This document shows, in pieces, positions 20,446 through 32,329 of a stretch of DNA of 64,000 nucleotides. Position 1 is the stretch's first letter, and each line of letters opens with the position of its first letter. The notes beneath the pieces were generated by a model. The model was not told where the DNA came from and searched no databases. It saw only the letters and a list, made by a program, of their open reading frames with translations. Source of the stretch: Fonsecaea monophora. Taxonomy: Eukaryota > Ascomycota > Eurotiomycetes > Chaetothyriales > Herpotrichiellaceae. Position numbers and translations under genes: made by a program. The stretch spans positions 364,896-428,895 of the forward strand of contig NW_019173945.1 of NCBI RefSeq assembly GCF_001642475.1. The letters run 5' to 3'.

Positions 20446-21454
20446 TGTGCAGTGCGCAAAGTAGAGCACAGGGCGGTTGCGTAGAGTGGTAGAGTGAGAG
20501 AAGGTGGACCAGATGTTGTGTTCAAGGTCTGGGCGGATGTCGATTGAGGTTCTTCAGTCACCTGAGATTTGCTTGCCCAGGCAGGATAATCGGAGAGCTC
20601 CTGAGTGGTTGAAATGACGAACGTCAGCCAAGTCGGACACGTAATTCTGCGTGGTATTTGGGCTGTAATGTGACTGACAAGGGCTGTATTGTAAATCACA
20701 GGTATCTGATTGGTTGTGATGCCTCTACCAGTCCCAAAAGGACCATCTATATTCGCCAGTTGCCTCAATTGATACGTATGGTAGCTTGCAATGATATTAA
20801 GTATATTGCATCCACCCTCTCCCGTGCTCATACCCTTTACTTCTTCTCTCTCCCGAGTTTGGCGCATAGACGGGTAAAGGGACACGGTATCAATTTTTCC
20901 TCCAATCAGGTCTTTTCCGCGGCTCCCGTTTCTAACACGGCAGACGCGCGACAATCGCACAAGTTTCTCCCTCGGCGGAGATTGAAACCAGGTACACAAC
21001 CAATGGGAAGGTGCGGCTGCAGCGGGCCTTGGCTATTACGACAGAGGCTGCGCGCATCTCAACAAACGAGTTTCCCCTGATTTTTTGATTATCCCATAGT
21101 TGGCTTCCTTCTGGCACCCATTGGCACCATTGGCACCATTGGGCACTCTCTGTTGGGACATTTCCATTTTCACTCATCCCTCTTCTTCGTCCTGCAATTT
21201 TCCCATTGCAACCGCCGCCACTGTCCGCGCTGCCGGCTTGAAAAAATATATCTCACTCCCTTCCACCTCCTTCCGATTAACCACTACTTCATCTCTCTTC
21301 GCGTTCGCCTCTGCTTTTTGTCCTTTTCTTCTCCTTCACACCCTCTTTAGTTGATTGTTTTCAGTCACTCCTTCCCTCTCGATTCGGCGCTCGCGTTTAC
21401 GCCCTCTCGGTCCGTCCCTCACCTGCGACTGCGAAATTGACGAATTCTTTCAAC
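20446..21454. promoter_or_regulatory. Divergent COX6/elongase promoter region
   Basis: About 1 kb between divergent starts. The half next to the elongase (21165-21430) is strongly pyrimidine-rich on the plus strand, typical of promoters and 5' UTRs of well-expressed fungal genes. A 9-nt direct repeat lies at 21121-21138. No coding signal was seen. Confidence 0.45.
21121..21138. repeat. TTGGCACCA direct repeat
   Basis: Two perfect adjacent copies of TTGGCACCA, with partial copies on both sides (GGCACCCA before, TTGGGCAC after), in the elongase promoter region. Confidence 0.7.
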
Positions 21455-22597
21455 ATGTCGGACGATATTCTCAAGTCTATTCCCCTTCCTACGCTCGATC
21501 GCCCCTTCGGCATCGAGCTATGGCCTATCTTCGACAAGGCCTATTCCGCAGTCCTTGGCTATTCGCCGATGGACTTCAAGTTTGAATCCGGCAAGACACC
21601 CATGTCAACATTGCCAGAGACTGTGGTCGCCTTGATCTCGTACTATGTTATTATTTTTGGCGGAAGAGAATTGATGAAGCACCGCCAGCCATTCACGCTC
21701 AACGGCGCTTTCATGGTCCATAACCTCTATCTCACCATCATCAGCGGTTGTCTGTTGGTGCTGTTCGTTGAACAGCTGCTCCCTACTCTTGTGCGGGGTG
21801 GTGTCTTCCACGCCATTTGCAGCTACGATGGAGGTTGGACGCAAGAATTGGTTGTACTCTACTATGTGAGTCTGCCTGTCTGGCTATTAAGCTCGCGACA
21901 CTTTCTAATTTACACAGTTGAACTACCTCACCAAATATCTCGAACTCATTGACACGTTGTTTTTGGTCCTCAAGAAGAAGCCTCTGACCTTCCTCCACAC
22001 CTATCACCACGGTGCAACTGCGCTTCTCTGCTACACTCAGCTTATTGGGCATACTGCGGTGTCATGGGTCCCTATTACGCTGAACTTGATGGTGCACGTG
22101 GTCATGTACTGGTAAGGGAAATTTGCGCGCAAAATTGTGTACGCGGCTGACAATTTTCTAGGTACTATTTCCAATCAGCTCGCGGTATCAGAATCTGGTG
22201 GAAAAAGTACATCACCATCATGCAAATCATCCAATTCGTCATTGATCTTGGTTTTGTTTACTTCGCGTCGTACACCTACTTCGCCAACTCCTACTTCTCC
22301 TGGCTGCCGAATGCAGGCACCTGCGCAGGCGAGGAATTTGCAGCTATCGCCGGCCTTGTCATTCTGAGCTCTTACTTGTTGCTCTTCATCTCATTCTACT
22401 TCGCAACCTACCGAAAGCAAGCCATTCAAGGACGACCGAGAAGGAACACTGGCAGAGAAGCTTTGATCGCTATGAGGGATCTTCCCCTTCCTGACCCACA
22501 CAAGGTTCCATCGGCGCTTGGAGATGAGAAGAAGAGCAATGGTGCCATCACCACCGGCCGATCGAATGGTCCAACCACCCGATCGCGAAAGGCTTAG
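21455..22597 (+). CDS. ELO-family very-long-chain fatty acid elongase
   Basis: ER membrane 3-ketoacyl-CoA synthase of the GNS1/SUR4 family. It condenses malonyl-CoA with acyl-CoA for sphingolipid-type very-long-chain fatty acids. Three exons: 21455-21865, 21918-22111 and 22162-22597 (1041 nt, 346 aa), introns 52 and 50 nt. The protein has about seven hydrophobic segments. The hallmark block [15 protein letters not shown] (144-158) is followed by the histidine box HTYHH (164-168), then [20 protein letters not shown] across the second junction and a [14 protein letters not shown] segment. The C-terminus is basic and Ser/Thr-rich, ending TTRSRKA, suited to cytosolic ER retention. Elo2 versus Elo3 type cannot be decided by eye. 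[12 protein letters not shown] is the start; nearby upstream codons in frame are not ATG-initiated. Confidence 0.94.
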
Positions 22598-23404
22598 ACA
22601 GTCGAAGCGTACAATTCTTTCCGAAGGATAGACCTTCATTGTCTAATGCAGGAGCAGTGTCCGAGAGAAGACAACGAAGAAATTCAATCGAGTTGCAGGA
22701 AATCAGCCAACAGCTGGTTTTTTTCTTACTGGACAACTGAACCTGGCGGCAAAGGGGGTGCCGCCTATTACATATTGACGTCAAGCATGACTCGAGTCTA
22801 GTCGGGGGATATGCCAGGGACGACTCGGAGCCGAGCAGATCGAGGGGATTTGCTGGAAACCTGGCAGAGGAGAGTGTACAAAAGTTTGCTGTTTGCTGCC
22901 TCGTTGATGACGGAAAGAAGGGGTCTCGGGATTTTCCTGTTCAAGACTTGGTGGATGCCAGAAGGGTAGGACCACCGTTTCTCTTTTTTCTTTTTGCACT
23001 GTGTAATTAGATGGTACTCGCTATTAATGCACGAATTCTAATGCGGACGACAAAAGGGCTCGTTAGTAGAGTTGATATAGTTTGCAAGAAAGGAATAAAA
23101 ATTTGAAAACTTGAGATTGACATGCTGCTGCCCCCACTCTAGCTGTCTCGGAACAGTCTTGCTTTGAAACGCGAGCATGTAGAAGTCTCAATTTATGTGT
23201 CTATCCATGTATCTGAGGATGTCTATTGTTTCACAAGCGGCGGAAGATAAGGCTTCAATTGAGCCATGCATAGCAGAGAGGTGCATTTATTTCAGTCAAT
23301 TACCCCTTTTCCCATGAGCACGCCAACGCCAATGTACAACAAGGAATGAAGCGTGAAATTCAGACACGATCCTCAATCCTGGCATTGTGTCAGAGGCCTC
23401 CTAT
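22598..23404. other. Convergent intergenic ELO/ADE6
   Basis: 807 bp between two 3' ends, holding both 3' UTRs. A perfect TGACGTCA palindrome lies at 22776-22783, but no promoter is expected here. No coding signal was seen. Confidence 0.5.
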
Positions 23405-26400
23405 CTATCCAACCCATCTCCTCGCACTCTGGAATAATCTCAACCACGGCCCGTATTCGCCCCAGTCGCCCCATGCGTCCTTCTCTCCTTTGAGGGCGTG
23501 GTCGGGGATGTAGCTGCCCACGCCGGCCAAGATGGTACGTTCGGGATGAGGCATCAGCGCCAGGACACGTCCATCCTGGCTCCGCACGCCAGCAATGCCC
23601 GCGGGACTCCCGTTCGGGTTGGCCGGGTACGCCGTCGTGGGCTGCAGGGATTTGTTGTCGACGTACCGGATGGGTGCGAGGTTGGCGTACGCGAAGTCGT
23701 GAGCGAGAGAGGCGTCCCAGGTCTTGTCGCCCGTGTGCGGCGATGGGAGATCGGTGGTGAACGACGCGCGCCCTTCACCGTGTGCGACGGCGATGGGGAA
23801 TGAAGACCCGCTCATGCCGTGGAAGAAGACGCTGGGAGCCATGCCGGATTCCGCCGGGGGGTCCGACACTTTGACCATGCAGACTCGGGCCTCGTACTGT
23901 TCGGATTCGTTCCGCTCAAAGGAAGGCCATTTGTCTGCGCCGGGAATCAACTCTTTGAGTTTGGAGAGGACCTGACATCCGTTGCAGACGCCCAGCGCGA
24001 ATGTGTCCTTCCTTTCGAAGAAGGTCTGGAATTTCTGGCGTGTTGTGGGGTGGAAGAGGATGGATTTCGCCCAACCCTGGCCTGCACCGAGGCAGTCGCC
24101 AAAGCTGAAACCGCCGCAGAGAGCAAGACCCACGAAGGAAGAGAGATCATGGTCGATACCAAGGTGTGACTGGTGTGGTTTGGGGTCCAGAATGTCGGAC
24201 ATGTGGACGTCTATCGCAGTAAATCCGGCGGCTTCGAAAGCGAATGCCATTTCCGCGTGGCCGTTGGTGCCCTGATCTCGCAAAATGGCAACTCGTGGTC
24301 GAGCGGTGGGACGCACGTAATTGAGTAACGACGCTTTGTATGTGTTGATGTTCTCCTTGGGGTCGAAGCTAAGATTATAGCTCAATCCTGGTTCAGCATC
24401 ATCGAGGATCGCCTTGTATTCCGAGTCCGCACATGAAGGATTATCCCGAAGTCGTTGAAGCCAATATGACGTGTTTGACCATTTTTGTTGCAGCTCTCCA
24501 CGAGTTGCACGGTAGATCAGTTTCCCACCGTGATAGATCGCCATGTTCTGAGAGGAAGACTTTGTGGAAACACGACCGATCTTGTGGATAAGCCCGGGAG
24601 GAGGACCACACGTTGCGAAACAGGCCTTGAAGTGATTCTCGTCAGATTTACGGACCTGGAACACCGCCCCCAATTCTTCGTTGAATAATGTAGATATCAC
24701 ATCCGGTGTGTTCGGTGTGGGACATATGTCGTTGATCATGATTTCTATACCGCAGCGACCAGCAAATGACATTTCTGCCAATGTCACGAAGAGGCCGCCG
24801 TCAGAACGGTCGTGATATGCCAGCACAAGCCCTTGTTCATGAAGTTGTTGTGTTGCGTCGAAAAAGTCTTTGAGCAAGGAGACGGAGCGAATGTCGGGCG
24901 CTTCATCGCCAATTTGTTTGAAAGATTGTGTGAGAGCGGACCCTCCCAAGGCGCGATGTGCGAGACCTAGATCCACGAAAAACAGAGTCGTTTCGCCCAC
25001 TTCGTTGTATCTTTTTAGCTGCGGCGTCCACGTCTTCCTGATGTCCAGAACGGGGGCGAAGGCAGATATAACAACCGATAAGGGACTTGTGACTTCCTTT
25101 GCCTCCTTGGTTTGAGAATCTGTCCATTTCATCTTCATGGACATGGAATCTTTCCCAACCGGAATTGAGACGCCGAGTTTGGGGCACAAATCCATGCCCA
25201 ATGCCTCCACAGCTTCATAAATCCCTGCACCTTCGCCCGGATGAGTGGACGCGGACATCCAGTTGGCGGACAGCTTGACCTGATGAAGGCGATCGGGAAG
25301 ATCTGCAGCAGTCAAGTTCATCAGTGATTCAGCCACTGCCATACGTGCAGATGCTGCTGGTGAGACTAGTGCAATGGTTGGTTTCTCGCCCATTGCCATT
25401 GCCTCTCCACTCTTGATACCGGTGGTAAGTGATGTTGCTGTAACAGACACGTCTGCCACAGGAACCTGCCAGGGGCCGACCATTTGATCTCTGGCTATGA
25501 GCCCACCAACTGTTCTGTCGCCTATTGTGATCAAGAAGGATTTGGATCCGACGGCTGGCATTTGGAGCACTCGATCAATTGCCTCCTGGAGCAAACCGTT
25601 CATTGACGCCTGCGGGACATACAGGCTCAAGCTGGTATCAAAGCCTGGTAATTCGGCTTTGCGTGAACTGGCATCACGGGTCATCTTGGGCGGTTTCCCG
25701 AAAAGAACCTCCATTGGGAGGTCGATAGGATCTTGTTGGCCATGGCCATCTGCGGGGTGATCGCGGTCTGTGAGCTTCAACACTTGCCGCCTCGTGGCTC
25801 TTCCCACAACAGAGATCCCACACCGTTCTCGTTTCGCAATGGCCCTGAATTTGTTCATACCCTCCTGTGCTACCGCAAGAACATATCGTTCTTGGGCTTC
25901 ATTGCACCATATCTGGAGAGGGCTCATACTCTTGTCTGCACAGTCGATGTCTCGAAGCTCAAATTCTGCACCGAGACCAGAATCTTTGGCGAGTTCTGGT
26001 AACGCATTTGACAGACCTCCGGCACCGACATCGTGAATGAAGAGTATAGGGTTGTGTGAACCGAGCGCGGTACATGCATTAATGACTTCTTGCGCCCGTC
26101 GCTGCATTTCGGGGTTGCCTCGCTGAACACTAGCAAAATCCAGCTCGGCAGACCCTTCTCCGGAGCTGACACTCGATGCAGCCCCTCCTCCCAGGCCGAT
26201 GAGCATGGCTGGCCCGCCCATGACAATCAGGAATGCTCCGTCTTTGACAATGTCGGGGTCCTTGAGAGCATGCTGAGGTCGAACAGTCCCGACGCCTCCT
26301 GCAATCATGATGGGCTTATGATAGCCTCTGATTTCTGTGGAGTCTTTGCCCGTTCTCATTTCCACCAGCAACGTCCTAAAATACCCAGCAGTGCATGGTC

Positions 26401-27568
26401 GACCGAATTCATTGTTGAAGGCAGCACTTCCAATGGGTGCTTCGAGCATTATGTCGAGACTGCTAGCGATGTGACTGGGTCTGCCATAGTCGAGTTCCCA
26501 CGGTTGGCGGTGATCCGGTATCAGCAGATCAGACACACAGAATCCCGCGAGACCCGCTTTGGGTTTTGCTCCTCTTCCTGTTGCTCCTTCATCCCGGATC
26601 TCGCCCCCTGAACCAGTTGCCGCTCCCGGAAAGGGAGAGACAGCGGTAGGATGGTTATGAGTCTCGACCTTAATGAGGAACTCCACCGGTTCTTTCGTCG
26701 CTTTCCATTGGCCGTTGAGGTCGTCAGGCGCCCATTGACTCCCATTGCTGCCTTTGAGCACAGCTGCATTGTCGCTGTATGCACTGATGGTGCCTTCCGG
26801 AGTGTGTTTGTGCGTATTTCTGATCATGCCAAACAGCGTGTTAGTCTTGGGTTTTCCATCAATGGTCCAGCTTGCATTGAAAATCTTGTGTCTGCAGTGC
26901 TCCGAGTTCACCTGAGCAAACATGAAGAGCTCAACGTCTGTAGGCTTTCTCGGGACGGGCCCGTCTTTCGAGTAGGCTTCAACGAGATACTGGATTTCTG
27001 AAGCGTCAAGAGCAAGGCCTAGCTTGCGATTTAAATCTTGAAGCATTTCGGAGGGATTCCGTCCACCGCTGTATAAGTCGTATGTACCCAACAGGCCAGG
27101 TTGATGGTGCATGAACAAGAGATTGAGATCTGGCTCGTTTTCCGAAATGGTCTCTGTCATCCGGTCATGCAGGAAGTCAAGGCTTGATCGGCCCAGAGAC
27201 TGTCCATTTTCAAGGTATACCGTAATCCTGACACCTCGTTCGATTCGACGAACTACTTTTTGAAGTCCGCAAACATGAGCGATATTGGTGGCCTTTGAAC
27301 TCCATGGAGAGATAGTGCCTGGTCGAGGTAGGGCATAGAGAACAGTTGACGGTTCGTCTTCCTTTTCTTGGGCTTCTACGTAGTTGCCATGAGTCAACAA
27401 TTTTTCCAGTAGAGCATGGCTCTCAGAATCAAGTGACTCCGCAAGTTCCACATAGTGCATGTACTGTCCTTGAACGTCACGGGCTCCCACGTTGGCGGCT
27501 AGAGCCTGACGTCGAAATTCGGAAAAGGCTGACGCTCCAGGGATGATACAGACTTGTGAATGATCCAT
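23405..27568 (-). CDS. ADE6: Phosphoribosylformylglycinamidine synthase (FGAM synthase)
   Basis: Cytosolic enzyme of step four of purine synthesis: FGAR + glutamine + ATP to FGAM. Single exon, 1387 aa, start MDHSQVCIIPGASAFSEFRR (the frame is open a few codons upstream without ATG). The order is PurS-like N-terminus, linker, two AIRS-like halves, then a class I glutamine amidotransferase. Visible marks are NSEHCRHKIFNASW, ETHNHPTAVSPFPGAATGSG, GPAMLIGLGGGAASS, FIHDVGAGGLSNALPELAKD, and in the amidotransferase FALGVCNGCQ with the nucleophile Cys1195 and MPHPERT with His1341 and Glu1343. Length and order match the large-type PurL of eukaryotes. It is divergent from the sugar transporter. Confidence 0.98.
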   Translation of the reverse strand: MDHSQVCIIPGASAFSEFRRQALAANVGARDVQGQYMHYVELAESLDSESHALLEKLLTHGNYVEAQEKEDEPSTVLYALPRPGTISPWSSKATNIAHVCGLQKVVRRIERGVRITVYLENGQSLGRSSLDFLHDRMTETISENEPDLNLLFMHHQPGLLGTYDLYSGGRNPSEMLQDLNRKLGLALDASEIQYLVEAYSKDGPVPRKPTDVELFMFAQVNSEHCRHKIFNASWTIDGKPKTNTLFGMIRNTHKHTPEGTISAYSDNAAVLKGSNGSQWAPDDLNGQWKATKEPVEFLIKVETHNHPTAVSPFPGAATGSGGEIRDEGATGRGAKPKAGLAGFCVSDLLIPDHRQPWELDYGRPSHIASSLDIMLEAPIGSAAFNNEFGRPCTAGYFRTLLVEMRTGKDSTEIRGYHKPIMIAGGVGTVRPQHALKDPDIVKDGAFLIVMGGPAMLIGLGGGAASSVSSGEGSAELDFASVQRGNPEMQRRAQEVINACTALGSHNPILFIHDVGAGGLSNALPELAKDSGLGAEFELRDIDCADKSMSPLQIWCNEAQERYVLAVAQEGMNKFRAIAKRERCGISVVGRATRRQVLKLTDRDHPADGHGQQDPIDLPMEVLFGKPPKMTRDASSRKAELPGFDTSLSLYVPQASMNGLLQEAIDRVLQMPAVGSKSFLITIGDRTVGGLIARDQMVGPWQVPVADVSVTATSLTTGIKSGEAMAMGEKPTIALVSPAASARMAVAESLMNLTAADLPDRLHQVKLSANWMSASTHPGEGAGIYEAVEALGMDLCPKLGVSIPVGKDSMSMKMKWTDSQTKEAKEVTSPLSVVISAFAPVLDIRKTWTPQLKRYNEVGETTLFFVDLGLAHRALGGSALTQSFKQIGDEAPDIRSVSLLKDFFDATQQLHEQGLVLAYHDRSDGGLFVTLAEMSFAGRCGIEIMINDICPTPNTPDVISTLFNEELGAVFQVRKSDENHFKACFATCGPPPGLIHKIGRVSTKSSSQNMAIYHGGKLIYRATRGELQQKWSNTSYWLQRLRDNPSCADSEYKAILDDAEPGLSYNLSFDPKENINTYKASLLNYVRPTARPRVAILRDQGTNGHAEMAFAFEAAGFTAIDVHMSDILDPKPHQSHLGIDHDLSSFVGLALCGGFSFGDCLGAGQGWAKSILFHPTTRQKFQTFFERKDTFALGVCNGCQVLSKLKELIPGADKWPSFERNESEQYEARVCMVKVSDPPAESGMAPSVFFHGMSGSSFPIAVAHGEGRASFTTDLPSPHTGDKTWDASLAHDFAYANLAPIRYVDNKSLQPTTAYPANPNGSPAGIAGVRSQDGRVLALMPHPERTILAGVGSYIPDHALKGEKDAWGDWGEYGPWLRLFQSARRWVG

Positions 27569-28584
27569 GGTTGACAAGTGACACTCAGAGGCTAGACGAT
27601 CCTAATACGTAGCATGATCACTGTCACAAGGAGGGTCGCAATATCACCGTTAAGGCCCGATAAATGTAAGAGGATACGATGATCCCGGCAATAGAAGCAA
27701 GATGTCGAGTCTTGTATACAAGTTGGTAGAGGGAAGGATCAGACGGTCATCCGAGGCCAGCCGAAAGGAAATGGTAGATCGATCAATCACGAAACAATCG
27801 TCATGGTTCCATGTTCAAGGCCTGATCATACAGCTCTCGTCCAACTCGTGATTATCCATTGTGGCTGATGTGTGGTTGTGAGGAAGTCTGAAAACTCTGC
27901 GGTCACGGCGGCTTGGCGTCAACGACGTTGGGTCCCGGCTCAGCGGAGGGAGTGCGTACTCGGTAGGTGGTTATGGTTAAGACGCAGCGCGGCTCGGGCG
28001 GCACTGGGGGTTTCTCCTGGAGTGTGGCACCCCTAGCTGGTGCCTATCGGACTGCCTCGAGGCTTGTAGCTTCCCCAGAAATCAGCCTCCCCCTTTATGC
28101 TCCTCTCTCCTGCGGTCCTTCTCGGTGGTAATACCTCGCTTGTCAGTCTTGGTCCAATATTGGCTTGCGAACAACGTCGCCAGATCAAATCTGGTATTAT
28201 CCGTCATCCACCCTTCTCACTCACACCCAACTACTCCAATTTGTAGGCCGCCAACTTGAACTTTTCCCTTCGCTATCTTTTCCCAAAGCTACTGCATCAT
28301 TTGACAAAGTCCATTTAGGTCATCCCCGCCGTTGGCTGCCCTCACATGGGACAGTTTTTCCTGATCCGCTTTTCTCGTGATCGGTTCTCCGGTTCAATGC
28401 CACTGTCATCATCGCCATTAGTTGACCAGTGACCGAGTCTGTCGGCTTGCCGTCTGATCGTTGAGCCCGACACCTCGATTCATACCCGTCTCTCGACTGC
28501 GCACCTGACCCACATACCGAAAAACCTCGAGGTCTTTCTCAGTTGGACACGAGGTATCTCAAGCTCCACCAATATCCCCTTTGA
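27569..28584. promoter_or_regulatory. Divergent ADE6/sugar transporter region
   Basis: About 1 kb. It should carry the ADE6 promoter on the left and the leader of the sugar transporter on the right (CT-rich from about 28090). An upstream coding exon of the transporter may lie here, because the first recognisable transporter exon has no ATG. One short ATG-initiated frame starts at 28397 but ends after 11 codons. Confidence 0.4.
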
Positions 28585-30994
28585 AAGGTCGGGGCCAGTC
28601 GTTCAGACTGCCCTTTTCCCGCCGACATCATTCCTTCTCCTCGCCCATCTACCGAATCTTTCCTCCACCACCGATCGCATTCGTCTCGCTCCAAAGCAGA
28701 CCTGGAAGACCCCTCGTCCACATTGCGAACTTCCACAGGGAACGAAAAAGACGAAAGCATTCGGCGACCATCGTACTCGGGGTCTGACTCGGACGATTTC
28801 TCCCTTTGGAGTGACACTGGAGATCTCGCAGAGCAGCTTACCAACAGCGAGGACCCCTATCAGATCGAACTAGATCCTCTGACCCGGCAAGGCCAGAGGC
28901 TCAGAGACTCGGGTCGTGGTCACGGTGGAGGACGGAAGAAGAGAGTCGGATTTCGAGAACAAGATCACCTTGAGCGGGATCACGCCCCTCTCGGCATAGA
29001 TAAAGAGGCTATCTTCATACCGGAGCCTCCACCGAGGCAGATCTCCAAGGCAGAAAGAATATTAGCTCTCATCATGGCTCCCACAGATACCCAGACCGCC
29101 CGAGCAAAGGGCCTCGTGGGAAAGCCGTTATTGTATGGCCGAGCCCATCTCCCAGGAGCGTCTACAGGTGGCTGACAGCTGAATGCAGGTACTTCACAAG
29201 CGTTTTCGTATCACTGGGTGTATTTCTTTTTGGCTACGACCAAGGCGTTATGTCTGGCATTATCACGTACGTCCATTCAGAATGTCCCAACCACAATTGC
29301 TGACTGGGATAAGTGGTCCCTTTTTTAGAGACGCATTCAATCAGCCTGGCCCAGCCGAGGTTGGCACTATGGTAGCTATTCTCGAGGTTGGTGCTCTTAT
29401 ATCATCTCTGTGCGTTGGACGCATTGGCGACATCGTTGGTCGTCGGAGGACAATTCTTTATGGGTCCATGATTTTCTTTGTCGGCGGAATGCTCCAAACC
29501 TTCGCAAATGGCATGCCCATGATGATGGTAGGGAGACTTATCGCAGGTTTCGGCGTTGGTGCACTCTCGACCATTGTACCTGTTTATCAATCCGAGATCA
29601 GTCCTCCACACAATAGAGGCAAGTTGGCCTGTATAGAGTTTACGGGTAATATTACGGGTTACGCGGCAAGTGTTTGGGTCGACTACTTCTGCAGCTTTAT
29701 CCAGAGCGACCTCTCATGGAGGATACCTTTATTGATGCAATGCGTCATGGGTGCACTTCTCGGATTCGGTAGCCTGATCATCTGCGAATCCCCCAGGTAC
29801 GTAAATCCGAACAAGAGGCATCATGGTTGACGCTCGCTAACGTCTCTCCTTGCAGATGGCTACTGGACAACGACCACGACGAGGAGGGGATCATTGTCAT
29901 CGCCAATCTCTATGGCAAAGGCGACATTCATAACGCAAAGGCTCGACAAGAATATCGCGAAATCAAAATGAACGTTCTGTTGCAACGTCAAGAAGGAGAA
30001 CGATCATACTCGGACATGTTTAAGCGCTACTATAAGCGTGTTTTTATTGCGATGTCGGCCCAGGCGTTTGCGCAATTGAACGGGATCAATGTCATCTCAT
30101 ACTACGCCCCCCTTGTCTTTGAGTCGGCAGGCTGGGTGGGACGAGATGCCATCCTCATGACTGGCATCAATGCGTTCACCTACCTAGGATCAACAATTCC
30201 ACCGTGGTATCTGGTTGATAAATGGGGCCGACGGCCTATCCTCTTATCTGGAGCGGTGGCTATGATCATCTCGTTGTCGCTCATCTCCTACTTCATCTTC
30301 ATCGACATACGGTGGACCCCAACACTGGTAGTGATATTTGTCATGATTTACAACGCAGCATTCGGAGCCAGTTGGGGCCCTATACCGTGGCTATATCCTC
30401 CTGAAATTCTGCCACTCAGCATCCGGGCAAAAGGCGCCAGCTTGAGTACGGCCAGCAACTGGGCATTCAACTTTTTGGTGGGCGAACTTACACCTATCCT
30501 GCAAAAATCAATCAAGTGGAGGTTATATCTCGTCCACGCCTTCTTCTGCGCACTCAGTTTCGTTCTCGGTGAGTCTGTCTGTCCTAGTAGGTATGTTGTA
30601 GTTACTAACCACGAACGCAGTCTATTTTGTGTACCCCGAAACAGCCAATGTTCGCCTTGAAGACATGAACGCATTGTTTGGGGATGCCACAACGGCCATG
30701 CCGACTCCCTCGACCCAAGCAGAACGCGGTTCTCTGATGGGCGTGGGATCCCCATCCTCTATCGACATCAGACACGGTGGTCCGCAACCAGGTGTCTTTT
30801 CCGCAGATGCTGCAATTCCTGGTCTTGACATAGACCCCCCCGATATCCAACTAGACGCAAACGGACGGCCACGAGGTCGAAGCCAGAGCAACCAAGAAGG
30901 GTTGGGCGGTTGGATTGGTCGTATGGTGTCCAGGACACGACAAGACAGCGGTGGCCGCGGACAATACGGGAAGATCGGCCAAGACGAGGACTGA
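28585..30994 (+). CDS. MFS sugar transporter with long N-terminal tail (5' end uncertain)
   Basis: Plasma-membrane monosaccharide transporter of the SP family. Exons: about 28585-29132, 29189-29266, 29314-29796, 29856-30568 and 30621-30994; all later junctions fit GT/AG and keep frame. The hydrophilic N-terminal tail (HRSHSSRSKADLEDPSS, SDSDDFSLWSDTGDL) is followed by KPLLYFTSVF, LFGYDQGVMSGII, GRIGDIVGRRRTILYG, ESPRWLLD, FAQLNGINVISYYAPL, DKWGRRPILLSG and YPETANVRLEDMN, the standard sugar porter signatures. The tail frame is open back to a TGA at 28582 but holds no ATG, so the start must lie in an upstream exon or the true start is internal. The coordinate 28585 is the first sense codon, not a proven start. 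The cytosolic C-terminus is Gly/Arg/Ser-rich. Confidence 0.82.
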
Positions 30995-32329
30995 AGTCAC
31001 AATCTTTGGATTTCAAGTGTCATTATTTTCTCGACTTACACTTACTGGCTGTATAGATATAGAACTGCAACGCGCCACCGCTGTCGCGGATGAATGGAAT
31101 GGGGTCGTACGCTACTGCATCTGGGGTGTTCAAAAGCCGTCTGCTTGGGTCTGGAACTCTGCACTGAAGGCTGGGAGAAATCATATCGAGCTGTTATGGA
31201 CATGTACTGGTTATGTACTCGGTCCACTGGATCGCGCTGGAAATGAATGCTGCATTAATAATTTCCCGGCCACCGCATTGTACGGCGTTGCCATTATTAT
31301 AAGCGGAAACTGTGAAGTCGGAATGAAAAGGATGACTAAGATGAGGTACATTACGCAGGACGAGACCCAAGTGGATGCAGGGAGAGGCTCCTAGTATCAA
31401 AGGAGAGGGTCATCAGGCTGCGTCAATAGGACCTGACAGGGTCGCGTGGGATGAGGCGAGAAAGGAGCATCCTAGCAAGTACGGTATGCCCCGATCTGCC
31501 CTGTGTGGCCGCTGGTGGCCGCTGTGGCGCACGCCCAGGTGAGCCTACGAGCCAAAACCAGAACCGGCAGGATCAACCAAGGCTTTGTTCTGGCTCCCCG
31601 ACTTCGCCTCGCGCCGTCCATTGCCCATGATGCCTTACGGCCTTTTGGCGTCAATCATTCCCCCCATTGACCACCTCCATCAACTCGTGCCTCTGACCCA
31701 ACTGCTACATGACTGCTTCTCAAGGAAATTGTCAACCACGAATACAGACAACCAAACTGTCGCAGCATTTGGCACTTCAAGAGATCACAGTCCTGCTGCT
31801 CCTTTGGCAGAGACATTCCAACACTCACTTACCGTGTTGTGCCCCTCTATCCTCACATTCCCGATTCAGTGACTATTCACTGGTTCGCATTCGCCCAACC
31901 TGCGCTTGCTAAATCGAACTCGCCAACTGCGACTATCGCTCAGACTTCTCATCCTACTTTTCTTCCCGCCTGCTCCCTCGTTCGAATACGTCCTGAACAG
32001 CCCTCCGTCGCAACAACTGTTGACCGCTTGACCGGCCGAAAACACCAACCGCGCAGATTAAATCCTCGCTGCCCTCATTCGCGTCCCTCCGCCAGATCGG
32101 TCAGCTCCCCTCCGATTTCCTTCTATGAAAGTTAAATCACCGCAAACAGGCGCCGTGCCCGCGATACAAACCAAGACACCTGGTCGCTACTCGACTTCGG
32201 ATATGTGATGCTACAGTTTTATGAGCCGTCGATGTGTCCAGCTTTTCTTCGTCAGAGCTGGTCACCTTGACGAACTCATCACAAACTGTGATGGAAAGAT
32301 AACCGTTGCTCCTTGCCTTTTGCGACAAA
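30995..32329. other. Intergenic sugar transporter/Ebp1-like
   Basis: About 1.3 kb. The left part is 3' UTR of the transporter. From about 31580 the sequence is C-rich with many CCTC and TCCC runs, like a long 5' leader of the next gene. No convincing ORF or RNA gene was seen. Confidence 0.45.

Noticed and set aside
22776..22783. TGACGTCA palindrome (CRE-like)
   Set aside because: It lies between two convergent 3' ends, where no promoter is expected; chance occurrence is plausible.
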